NCBI RefSeq assembly: GCF_017307055.1
Contig: NZ_JAFLEQ010000008.1
Span: 228,965 to 292,964, forward strand
Source of the DNA: Corynebacterium mendelii
GTDB lineage: Bacteria > Actinomycetota > Actinomycetes > Mycobacteriales > Mycobacteriaceae
Length of the DNA: 64,000 nt
Reading direction: 5' to 3'
Under the pieces are notes generated by a model. That model was not told where the DNA came from and did not search any database. It worked only from the letters and a program-made list of their open reading frames with translations. The translations under genes and the position numbers were made by a program. Positions 55,734-64,000 of the stretch are shown one piece after another (position 1 is the stretch's first letter; every line of letters starts with the position of its first letter).

Positions 55734-56363
55734 ATGCGAGATACCCGCCCGTCACTGCGGCTGGCCTGTCTTCTCACCACCTGTGTGATGGCCCTCGGGG
55801 CCGCGGCCGCCGGCTGCTCCGGCGGGGATGCCGGCGATGCCGGCGAGCCTGAACCGATCATCAACGAAACATTCACATTCGCCTCCCCGGGTGGGCAACT
55901 GGAAATCACCTACCCGGAAGAAGAACGCAAACCGGTGGCCGATTTTTCCGGGCCGTCGCTGATGGAACCGGACACCACCCTGTCGCTGTCCGATTTCGAC
56001 GGACAGGTGGTGGTGCTCACCGCCTGGGGGCAGTGGTGCGGACCCTGCCGCACCGAGATCGATGACCTGGAAAACATCCAGGAAGAAATCAGCCCCCGCG
56101 GAGGCACCGTCCTGGGAATCAACGTGCGCGACGCCAACCAGCAGATCGCCCGCGACTTCATCACCGACAACGGTGCCACCTACCCGTCGATCTGGGATCC
56201 GCCGTTCAAAACCGCGGCGGCACTGGGCGGGGTACCCGCCTCGGTGATCCCCACCACGGTGGTGCTTGACCGCGACCACCGGGTGGCGGCGGTATTCCTG
56301 CGGGCGATCACCGACCGGGAAGTGCTGGAGGTTGTGGAGCCGCTGCTGGAGGAGAGCCGGTGA
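55734..56363 (+). CDS. resA: ResA-like thioredoxin lipoprotein
   Basis: A 209-residue exported thiol-disulfide protein for cytochrome c maturation. The N-terminus is a lipoprotein signal (LRLACLLTTCVMALGAAAAGC), with the lipobox AAGC and lipid-bearing Cys near residue 30. The thioredoxin fold has the active site WGQWCGPCRTEI near 105 and the cis-Pro loop ASVIPTTVVLD. It is expected to reduce apocytochrome cysteines outside the membrane with electrons from CcdA. AAGGA lies before ATG 55734; an in-frame ATG at 55704 would lengthen the signal. Its stop overlaps the ccdA start in GTGA. Confidence 0.92.
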   Translation: MRDTRPSLRLACLLTTCVMALGAAAAGCSGGDAGDAGEPEPIINETFTFASPGGQLEITYPEEERKPVADFSGPSLMEPDTTLSLSDFDGQVVVLTAWGQWCGPCRTEIDDLENIQEEISPRGGTVLGINVRDANQQIARDFITDNGATYPSIWDPPFKTAAALGGVPASVIPTTVVLDRDHRVAAVFLRAITDREVLEVVEPLLEESR

Positions 56364-57178
56364 CCGGCGCCGGACTGCTGTTGGCCGATGGTTCGTTGGG
56401 GCAGATACTGTCCAACGCCGTCAGCCAGGGAACACTGATCGCCGGGCTGGCGGCCGCGGCGTGTGCCGGACTGCTGTCTTTCGCCAGCCCCTGCGTGGTG
56501 CCGCTGGTCCCCGGCTACCTGTCCTATCTGGCGGGCATTGTCGGCGGGGAAATGGACTACGACAGTGGTCAGCCGCGGGTGGCCCGCCGCCACCGGTGGC
56601 GGGTGGCCGGGGCGGCCGCCCTGTTCGTCCTCGGGTTCACCGTGGTCTTTCTGCTGGCCACCGTCACCTTTTTTGGCGCCATCAGCATTATCAACGTCGG
56701 GGCCACATTCATGCAGCGGGTCGGCGGGGTGGTCACCATCATCATGGGATTGGCCTTCATGGGGCTGGTGCCGGGATTGAGCAGGGAACACCGGCTGCAC
56801 CCGAAACGCTGGTCCACCTGGATTGGGGCGCCTTTGCTGGGCGGGGTCTTCGCCCTGGGATGGACCCCCTGCCTGGGGCCGACACTGGCGGCGATCATCT
56901 CCGTTGCCGCCGGTACTGAAGGCATGACCGCCCTCAAAGGCGCCATCCTCATCTTCGCCTACTGCATGGGCCTGGGCCTGCCGTTTATCGTGCTGGCACT
57001 GGGATCCGCCCGGGCGGTGCGGGCCGTGGGATTTCTGCGCCGCCACACCCGTGCCATCCAACTGATGGGCGGTATCTTGCTGGTGGTCGTCGGTATCGCG
57101 CTGCTCACCGGCTACTGGGCGCATTGTGTCGGGGTGCTCCGCGAGTGGAGTTTCTCCTCCGACTACGCCATCGTGTGA
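56360..57178 (+). CDS. ccdA: Cytochrome c biogenesis protein CcdA
   Basis: A 272-residue membrane protein of the CcdA/DsbD family with about six membrane helices. It carries reducing power across the membrane to ResA. The two redox cysteines are in FASPCVVPLVPGYLSYLAG and ALGWTPCLGPTLAAI, the family signatures. The loop after helix 1 has GGEMDYDSGQP and a basic RRHRWR. The GTG start at 56360 overlaps the resA stop by 4 nt (GTGA), so the two are translationally coupled. It is followed 80 nt later by resB. This completes a system II (Ccs) maturation set. Confidence 0.93.
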   Translation: MTGAGLLLADGSLGQILSNAVSQGTLIAGLAAAACAGLLSFASPCVVPLVPGYLSYLAGIVGGEMDYDSGQPRVARRHRWRVAGAAALFVLGFTVVFLLATVTFFGAISIINVGATFMQRVGGVVTIIMGLAFMGLVPGLSREHRLHPKRWSTWIGAPLLGGVFALGWTPCLGPTLAAIISVAAGTEGMTALKGAILIFAYCMGLGLPFIVLALGSARAVRAVGFLRRHTRAIQLMGGILLVVVGIALLTGYWAHCVGVLREWSFSSDYAIV

Positions 57179-57258
57179 TCGGCCGCGGGCAGGCCGGCTG
57201 GTAGATTTTTTAACCCGTGGCAGCAACCCCTGCCACCAACAGACGACGGAAACCGGAC

Positions 57259-58881
57259 GTGGCAATGAACAGCATGATCACCTACCCGAAGATGGCGTGG
57301 CGCTGGCTGACCAGTATGCGCACCGCTTTGGTGCTGCTGTTCCTGCTGGCTGTCGGGGCGGTGCCGGGAGTGCTGCTGCCGCAGCGCAACCTCAACGAGT
57401 CGAAAGTCCGCGACTATATCGCCACCGGCGGAAAAACCGCGGAGATTTACGACAAACTGCAGCTTTTCGATGTTTTCAGCTCCCAGTGGTTCACCGCCAT
57501 CTACGTGCTGCTGTTCATTTCTTTGATCGGCTGTATCCTGCCGCGCACCGTCGACTCGGCGAAAGCGTACAAGAAACAGCCGGTGCGGGCGCCGAAAAAC
57601 CTGGCCCGGCTGCCGCTGAACGGTCACGGCCACCGGGAACAAAGCCCGGCGGAAATCGAGCAAGAACTCACTGACCTGTTCCGCGGCTGGCGTTTCGCCT
57701 CCTACACCGCGGAAGAGGACCGGGCGGGAAAGCGCAGTTTCGCCGCCGAGAAAGGCCTTTCCCGGGAAATCGCCAACCTGGTGTTCCACCTGGGGCTGGT
57801 CGGTATTTTGATCACCGTCAGCCTGGGGCGGCTGATCTCCTATGAAGGCCAGGTCATCGTGATCGCCGATACCGATTCCTCCCAGTTCTGCAACACCGCT
57901 TTCGCCAACTACGACGACTACCGGTGGGGGGCGCTGGTCGACGGCACCGACCTGGATCCCTTCTGCGTGGACGTGGAAAACTTCACCGCCACCTACCACC
58001 CCAATGGCCAGGCCGACGATTTCACCTCCGATATCAGCTACGCGTGGGGGGATGAGATTTTCGCCCCCACCGACACCTGGGACACCTACACCCTGCGGGT
58101 CAACCATCCGCTCAGATTGCACGGCAACCGCATCTATCTGCAGGGCCACGGCTTTGCCCCGCAGTTCACCGTCACCTGGCCCAATGGTGAGACCCGCACC
58201 CAGATGGTGCAGTTTCGGCCCGACGATTTGACCTATTTCCTTTCCTCCGGGGTGATGCGTTTCGACCCGCCGGCCGGGATGTACCCGGTGTTGTTCGACC
58301 GCCGCCAGAACCAGCTGGCCATCCAGGGGCTGTTCGCCCCGACGGCGGTGTTTTCCGGGGAGAACAACGCGATTTTGGCCTCCGGGTTCCCGGCCATGAA
58401 CAATCCGGCGGTGGCCATCGACATCTACCGCGGCGACACCGGACTTGATTCCGGCCGCGGCCAGTCAGTGTTCACCCTGGACGCCGGGCAGATTCACCGC
58501 GGTGAACTGCAGAAAATCGAACGCGTCAACCTGCTGCTCGGCGAGTCGGTGACCCTGGCCGACGGCACGAAAATCACATTCGACGGGGCGAATGAATTCG
58601 TCAACCTGCAAATCAGCCACGACCCGACCCAGATCTGGGTGCTGGTGTTCACCATCATCACGCTGGCCGGTCTGGTCGGCAGCCTGATGATCAAACGCCG
58701 CCGGATATGGGTGCGCATCAGCCCCGGTGCCACCGGTGGCACCGATATCGACACCGGTGGCCTGGCGCGGACCGACCGGGCCGGGTGGGGCAGCGAATTC
58801 CACCGCATCAACCGGCGGATCCTGGCGTTGCCCGACGACGACGATGAGGATGAGGCGGACACCATCCGGTCGGTCGGGTGA
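57259..58881 (+). CDS. resB: Cytochrome c biogenesis protein ResB
   Basis: A protein of about 540 residues, part of the ResB-CcsB haem lyase of system II. The first helix contains WRWLTSMRTALVLLFLLA with the ResB motif LLPQRNLNE after it. Two more helices lie near 85-105 and 180-200, then a large extracytoplasmic domain (PTDTWDTYTLRVNHPLRLHG, HGFAPQFTVTWPNG), and a last helix near 470 (WVLVFTIITLAGLVGSLMI). An acidic tail ends it. GTG 57259, behind GGAAA, is proposed; ATG 57265 is nearly equal, and an open frame back to 57217 is unsupported. Confidence 0.92.
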   Translation: MAMNSMITYPKMAWRWLTSMRTALVLLFLLAVGAVPGVLLPQRNLNESKVRDYIATGGKTAEIYDKLQLFDVFSSQWFTAIYVLLFISLIGCILPRTVDSAKAYKKQPVRAPKNLARLPLNGHGHREQSPAEIEQELTDLFRGWRFASYTAEEDRAGKRSFAAEKGLSREIANLVFHLGLVGILITVSLGRLISYEGQVIVIADTDSSQFCNTAFANYDDYRWGALVDGTDLDPFCVDVENFTATYHPNGQADDFTSDISYAWGDEIFAPTDTWDTYTLRVNHPLRLHGNRIYLQGHGFAPQFTVTWPNGETRTQMVQFRPDDLTYFLSSGVMRFDPPAGMYPVLFDRRQNQLAIQGLFAPTAVFSGENNAILASGFPAMNNPAVAIDIYRGDTGLDSGRGQSVFTLDAGQIHRGELQKIERVNLLLGESVTLADGTKITFDGANEFVNLQISHDPTQIWVLVFTIITLAGLVGSLMIKRRRIWVRISPGATGGTDIDTGGLARTDRAGWGSEFHRINRRILALPDDDDEDEADTIRSVG

Positions 58882-59004
58882 CAACAACAAGCCCCCGCGG
58901 CATTTCGCCCGTGACGGCCGGACCATTAAGCTAGCCGGAGAAACCACCGTCGACAACCACCCCCGGTTGCACGGTTTTGTCCCCGACAGCGGAAAGCCAA
59001 GCCT

Positions 59005-59997
59005 ATGCCCGTCGATATGAATCTGGCGTATTTCTCCGACCTCAGCTACCGCAGTGCACTGGTGATCTATGTGTTCGCGCTGGTGCTTTCCGCCGTCTAT
59101 TACGTCCGGGTCTCCGCCGCCCGCACCACGGCAGACCAGAGGGCCAAACAACCGGCGCTGGTCGGTGCCACCGGCAGTGACGCAACCACAAGCCACAGCA
59201 GCGCGGGTTCCGCCGCAGCCGGTACCGCCAAAGCCCGGACAACCGAGAAACTGGGCAATATGGCCCAAACCCTAGTGTGGCTGGCAGTACTCATCCAGGG
59301 GGCCTCGGTGGTGCTGCGGGGGCTGGCGACCTCCCGGTTCCCGTGGGGAAACCTTTACGAATACATCTCCCTGACCACATTTTTGGCGATGGTGATCGCC
59401 AGTGTGATTCTGGCGAGAAAGAACCTGACAATCATGTGGCCGTGGGTGTTGGTGCCGGTGGTGGCGCTGGTGTTCTACGGCGGGGTGAAACTGTCGGTGG
59501 CTGCCGGACCTTTGAACCCGGCACTGAAGTCCTACTGGATTATCGTCCACGTCTCGATCGTGTCGGCCGGCGCCGGAGTCGGTTTGATCTCCGGGGTGGC
59601 TTCCCTGATGTATGTGCTGCGCATGCGGCAGACCCCGGGGAAGGAAACCGGTTTTTTCGGTACCATCGCCCGCCCCCTGCCGAGTGCGAAAACACTTGAC
59701 GCCATCGCCTACAAATGCGCCATCTGGGCGCTGCCGATCTTCGGGCTGGGTATTGTGCTCGGGGCCCTGTGGGCCGAATCGGCCTGGGGTCGGTTCTGGA
59801 ACTGGGACCCGAAAGAAACCGTCTCGCTGATTACCTGGGTGCTTTATGCCGCCTATCTGCATGCCCGCGCCACCAGCGGCTGGCGGGACCAGAAAGCCGC
59901 CTGGATCAATATCCTGGCGTTCGCCACCATGGTGTTCAACCTGTTTTTCATCAACCTGGTGGTACAGGGCCTGCACTCCTACGCCGGGCTGAACTGA
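59005..59997 (+). CDS. ccsB: Cytochrome c biogenesis protein CcsB (CcsA-type haem handling)
   Basis: A 330-residue membrane protein, partner of ResB. The haem-presenting WWD-type motif reads ESAWGRFWNWDPKETVSL, and WGNLYEYISLTTFLA is the other family hallmark. Conserved His residues for haem are in WIIVHVSIVSAGA and YLHARATSGW. About eight membrane segments are visible. A polar stretch rich in Ser, Thr and Ala (residues about 45-80) follows the first helix, as in other actinobacteria. GGAAAG lies about 9 nt before the ATG. It ends the maturation operon; an 8-bp hairpin at 60051-60079 may end transcription. Confidence 0.93.
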   Translation: MPVDMNLAYFSDLSYRSALVIYVFALVLSAVYYVRVSAARTTADQRAKQPALVGATGSDATTSHSSAGSAAAGTAKARTTEKLGNMAQTLVWLAVLIQGASVVLRGLATSRFPWGNLYEYISLTTFLAMVIASVILARKNLTIMWPWVLVPVVALVFYGGVKLSVAAGPLNPALKSYWIIVHVSIVSAGAGVGLISGVASLMYVLRMRQTPGKETGFFGTIARPLPSAKTLDAIAYKCAIWALPIFGLGIVLGALWAESAWGRFWNWDPKETVSLITWVLYAAYLHARATSGWRDQKAAWINILAFATMVFNLFFINLVVQGLHSYAGLN

Positions 59998-60136
59998 CAC
60001 CGACCGGCCGGAACAACCGGAAAAAACAATTTGTGGTACACCGTTGGCGTGCACCTGCTCATCGCCTGTCGGCAGGTGCGCTCCATGGCGTGCTGGTTTC
60101 AGCGTGAAGCATGAGCTGAGGTGAGAATACTCAGGC

Positions 60137-60625
60137 GTGCCGCCCAACATCAGCAGGAAGAACTATCGTCTGGCGGACATGAGCATGCCGCCGGACGAGG
60201 CGGTGCCGTACCCGGACCCTGATGAAACCGCCGAAATTATTGAGGACAAGATCGATACGGCTGAACTCGGAACTGTTGTGTGTGTTCGGGAGTGGCGAGG
60301 CTCCGACAACGCGGTAGAACAGTATGCTCTCATGCTCAATGTCACCCCAGCGCATGCCGCATATAGCCGATGTAAGTAACTCAAGGGCGAGCTAGCCAAC
60401 TTCGAGCAGGTGAGACGTACTGACACGTGGCACAGCACTGTGCACAGTCACCAGTATTTCATCGACTGCGAGGATTGTGACCGGCAAGTTCACGAGAAGC
60501 TTGCCGGGGGTAGCCAAGAAGAAGAATCGCGCCGTGTTGTTAACGGAACATTCCACAAACACTACCGTCGGATGGTGTACGACCCGTTTGACTACCTAGA
60601 CCGTTGGGAGGCAGGTAAACCATGA
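60137..60625 (+). pseudogene. Unknown gene split by an in-frame TAA
   Basis: Two open stretches lie in the same frame. One runs from GTG 60137 to TAA at 60377-60379 (80 codons), and the other continues in frame to TGA at 60623-60625. Read through, they make 162 residues. The N-part is acidic and Pro-rich (MSMPPDEAVPYPDPDETAE), and the C-part has HSHQYFIDCEDCDRQVHE with a CxxC-like pair, then HKHYRRMVYDPFDYLDRWEAG. No family is recognised. The simplest reading is a nonsense mutation; a separate short gene from GTG 60410 is the alternative. Base use is AT-richer than in the neighbours, which suggests acquired DNA. Its end overlaps the next gene by 4 nt. Confidence 0.5.
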
Positions 60626-61065
60626 ACGAGCAGCAGAAGCAGCACTATCGTGCACGTATGGCGGTTGCAGATTTATTCCGCTCTGTGCTTAACGAGGGTG
60701 GTGAGCGTGCTCGCCTAATCGAACGTCTGGGGGTCGAGACCATGCCGGTCATTGTTCCCGCAATGGGTGACACTCTGGCGTCCAATATTCGGAAAGCCGC
60801 TAGTCGTCACTTCGAAATGGGCGCGGAACACGTCGTTGTGCCGGTGTGCCTGCCAGTTCACAGCCCCGACGGCATCAAGCTCTGTGTGCTTATCGTTTCG
60901 ACGCATGACGCTAAGACGTTCTGGCAACTGGATATGAATGAACTTCATGACTGTGTTGAGATGGCACAAGTCGTTGAAGCGCTGGACGCTGACAAGAAAT
61001 GGGAAGTTGAAGAACTTGACTCCAAGCACCGGCAACAATTGAAGGACTTAGCGGCCTCGTTCTAG
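60622..61065 (+). CDS. Hypothetical protein in an AT-richer patch
   Basis: A 147-residue soluble protein that I do not recognise. It is helical and charged at both ends (MNEQQKQHYRARMAVADLF, WEVEELDSKHRQQLKDLAASF in parts). A middle part, ASNIRKAASRHFEMGAEHVVV followed by VCLPVHSPDGIKLCVLIVS, looks like a small alpha/beta domain. GGGAGGCAGG precedes the ATG, which overlaps the stop of the split ORF (ATGA), so both belong to one transcript. Codon and base use differ from the GC-rich surroundings. No transposase or integrase adjoins. A 17-bp hairpin follows the stop codon. A transferred or mobile origin is inferred from composition only. Confidence 0.6.
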   Translation: MNEQQKQHYRARMAVADLFRSVLNEGGERARLIERLGVETMPVIVPAMGDTLASNIRKAASRHFEMGAEHVVVPVCLPVHSPDGIKLCVLIVSTHDAKTFWQLDMNELHDCVEMAQVVEALDADKKWEVEELDSKHRQQLKDLAASF

Positions 61066-61082
61066 TCGACGCCACTCTCAAA

Positions 61083-61137
61083 GACAATGACCGCCGCCGC
61101 GGCGCTCACACATACAGTGCCGGCGGCGGTCATTGTC
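61083..61137 (+). terminator. Perfect 17-bp hairpin after the hypothetical gene
   Basis: The arm 61083-61099 (GACAATGACCGCCGCCG) pairs perfectly with 61121-61137 around a 21-nt loop, 17 nt after the stop codon at 61065. No U-tract follows. Terminator function is inferred from position and stem length. Confidence 0.6.
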
Positions 61138-62643
<1,506 letters not shown>

Positions 62644-62673
62644 CACCCGCCGGGCGGCCAGTACACTGGGGGC

Positions 62674-63297
62674 ATGCTCAAACGCGACGACACCCTCCCG
62701 GAGATCCTCGTCAACACCCCGGAGATTCACCCCGATAACCGGGGCAGCTTCACCGAATGGTTCAAAGCCAGTGAGTTCGTTGATCTGGCCGGGCATCCGT
62801 TCATGCTGGAACAGGCCAATGTGAGCACCTCGAAAGCCGGGGTGATCAGAGGCCTGCACTTCGCCGAGGTTCCCCCGGGGCAGGCGAAATGGGTGCACTG
62901 CGCGGCGGGACGCATCATCGACGTGGCCGTCGATATCCGCACCAGCAGCCCCACCTTCGGCAAACACACCTCCATCGAACTGTCCGCCGATAACCGCCGG
63001 TGCGTGTATCTCCCGGACGGTTTCGCCCACGGTTTCGTCGCCCTCACCGATGCCACAGTGGTGTATCTGACCAGCGCCGAATACAATCCGACCGCCGAAC
63101 ACGCCATCAACCCCTTCGACCGCGACCTGGCGGTGGACTGGCCGGTCACAGACCCGATTGTCAGCGACAAAGACGCCGCCGCCGCGTCGTTTGCCGACTA
63201 CCGGGACAAAAAACTCCTGCCCCGCTACAGCGACTGCATGGACTACCTCGATTTCCTCCGGGGATCGTGGGTGGACGCCGAAGACGAGGCCGACTGA
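62674..63297 (+). CDS. rmlC: dTDP-4-dehydrorhamnose 3,5-epimerase RmlC
   Basis: A 207-residue cupin enzyme for the third step of dTDP-rhamnose synthesis. Motifs are [38 protein letters not shown] with the catalytic His (given in parts), [12 protein letters not shown] and [11 protein letters not shown]. It is a stand-alone epimerase; some corynebacteria carry a fused RmlCD instead, and here no reductase domain follows. TACACT ends 6 nt before the ATG, although GGGGG is also present and could act as a ribosome site. The stop lies 68 nt before rmlA. The reductase gene rmlD is not in the window. Confidence 0.94.
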   Translation: MLKRDDTLPEILVNTPEIHPDNRGSFTEWFKASEFVDLAGHPFMLEQANVSTSKAGVIRGLHFAEVPPGQAKWVHCAAGRIIDVAVDIRTSSPTFGKHTSIELSADNRRCVYLPDGFAHGFVALTDATVVYLTSAEYNPTAEHAINPFDRDLAVDWPVTDPIVSDKDAAAASFADYRDKKLLPRYSDCMDYLDFLRGSWVDAEDEAD

Positions 63298-63365
63298 GGA
63301 AAAAACGAGAAACTGACAGTGTCCAACAGCGCTGTCCGACCCGCGACCACGCCGTGGAGGCCCAT

Positions 63366-64000
63366 GTGAAAGGCATCATTTTAGCCGGGGGAACCGGAAG
63401 CCGACTGCACCCGATCACCCTCGGGGTGAGCAAACAACTGGTGCCCATCTACGACAAGCCGATGATCTACTATCCGCTGTCGACACTGATGCTGGCCGGC
63501 ATCGACGACATTTTGATCATCACCACGCCTGTTGACCGGCCCCAGTTCGAGCGGCTTCTGGGCGACGGCTCCCAGTTCGGGATTTCCATCAGCTTCACCA
63601 CCCAGACCAATCCCAACGGGTTGGCGGAAGCCTTTATTCTGGGCCGCGACCACATCGGGCAGGACCCGGTGGCCCTGGTGCTGGGGGACAATATTTTCTA
63701 CGGCGCAGGCCTGGGTACCCAGCTGCGGCGATTCACCGACCCTGTCGGCGGCATGATTTTCGCCTACTGGGTGGCCGACCCCACCGCCTACGGGGTGGTG
63801 GAATTCGACCGGGACGGCACAGCGATCGCCCTGGAGGAAAAACCCGCCCACCCCAGAAGCCACTACGCGGTACCGGGGCTGTATTTCTACGACAACGATG
63901 TGGTCGACATCGCCTCATCACTGCAACCGTCGGCCCGTGGCGAGCTGGAGATCACCGATGTCAACAACGCCTATCTTCAGCAGGGCAGACTGACCGTCGA
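63366..64000 (+). CDS. rmlA: Glucose-1-phosphate thymidylyltransferase RmlA, 3' end beyond window
   Basis: The first 211 codons of the nucleotidyltransferase that makes dTDP-glucose, the first step of dTDP-rhamnose synthesis. The N-terminal signature [17 protein letters not shown] and the following [17 protein letters not shown] are diagnostic. [12 protein letters not shown] carries the metal-binding Asp, and [21 protein letters not shown] the sugar-binding region. The GTG at 63366 follows GGAGG with about 7 nt spacing; the ATG two bases earlier is followed at once by TGA. About 80 residues are missing at the right edge. Order rmlB-rmlC-rmlA suggests one operon. Confidence 0.96.
   Translation, partial: MKGIILAGGTGSRLHPITLGVSKQLVPIYDKPMIYYPLSTLMLAGIDDILIITTPVDRPQFERLLGDGSQFGISISFTTQTNPNGLAEAFILGRDHIGQDPVALVLGDNIFYGAGLGTQLRRFTDPVGGMIFAYWVADPTAYGVVEFDRDGTAIALEEKPAHPRSHYAVPGLYFYDNDVVDIASSLQPSARGELEITDVNNAYLQQGRLTV

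Overview
The window is a high-GC actinobacterial chromosome segment, most likely Corynebacterium (order Mycobacteriales). The signs are a giant single-chain type I fatty acid synthase, mycothiol glycosyltransferase MshA, SenX3-RegX3, the 33-residue ribosomal protein bS22, and a gene order that follows the murB, mshA, gpm, senX3-regX3, ppx, proC, HTH, bS22, serB1, glutaredoxin, hemACDB, hemL, ccdA-resB-ccsB block shared by corynebacteria and Mycobacterium tuberculosis. Species is not assigned.

Layout. 1-564 is the 5' part of an IS110-family transposase running off the left edge, followed by about 1 kb without genes. 1621-10863 is fas (minus strand), with a long upstream region rich in ATAC-N6-GTAT palindromes and a TetR regulator behind it. 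12462-16456 is a thiamin cluster: a TPP riboswitch then thiO-thiS-thiG-thiF, with thiE convergent on the other strand. 16536-19729 is formate dehydrogenase fdhF with its sulfurtransferase fdhD. 19838-24794 holds a DeoC-like protein without the usual catalytic lysines, a deoxynucleotidase-like HAD protein, an LmeA-like DUF2993 protein, a methyltransferase-like protein, a DUF2505 protein and murB. 24821-28080 is a type I-E-like CRISPR array of 54 repeats with no cas gene in the window. 28223-41330 carries fadD, mshA, gpmA, senX3-regX3, ppx, proC, an excisionase-type HTH protein, bS22, a SerB-like phosphatase and a glutaredoxin.

41509-54854 is the haem cluster hemA, hemC, hemD(cysG), hemB, a membrane protein, a degenerate P-type ATPase, hemE, hemY and hemL. 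54977-59997 continues into a phosphoglycerate-mutase-like gene and the cytochrome c maturation genes resA, ccdA, resB and ccsB, so haem synthesis and covalent haem attachment lie together. 60137-61065 is an AT-richer patch with an ORF split by an in-frame stop and an unknown gene. 61621-64000 is dTDP-rhamnose synthesis, rmlB-rmlC-rmlA, running off the right edge.

Most notable are the P1B-type ATPase homologue whose phosphorylation, TGES and GDGxxND motifs are all lost inside the haem operon, the orphan CRISPR array with a duplicated spacer unit, the operator cluster in front of fas, the DeoC homologue without its Schiff-base lysine, and many genes that appear to be transcribed without a leader (TAnnnT 6-8 nt before the start codon).
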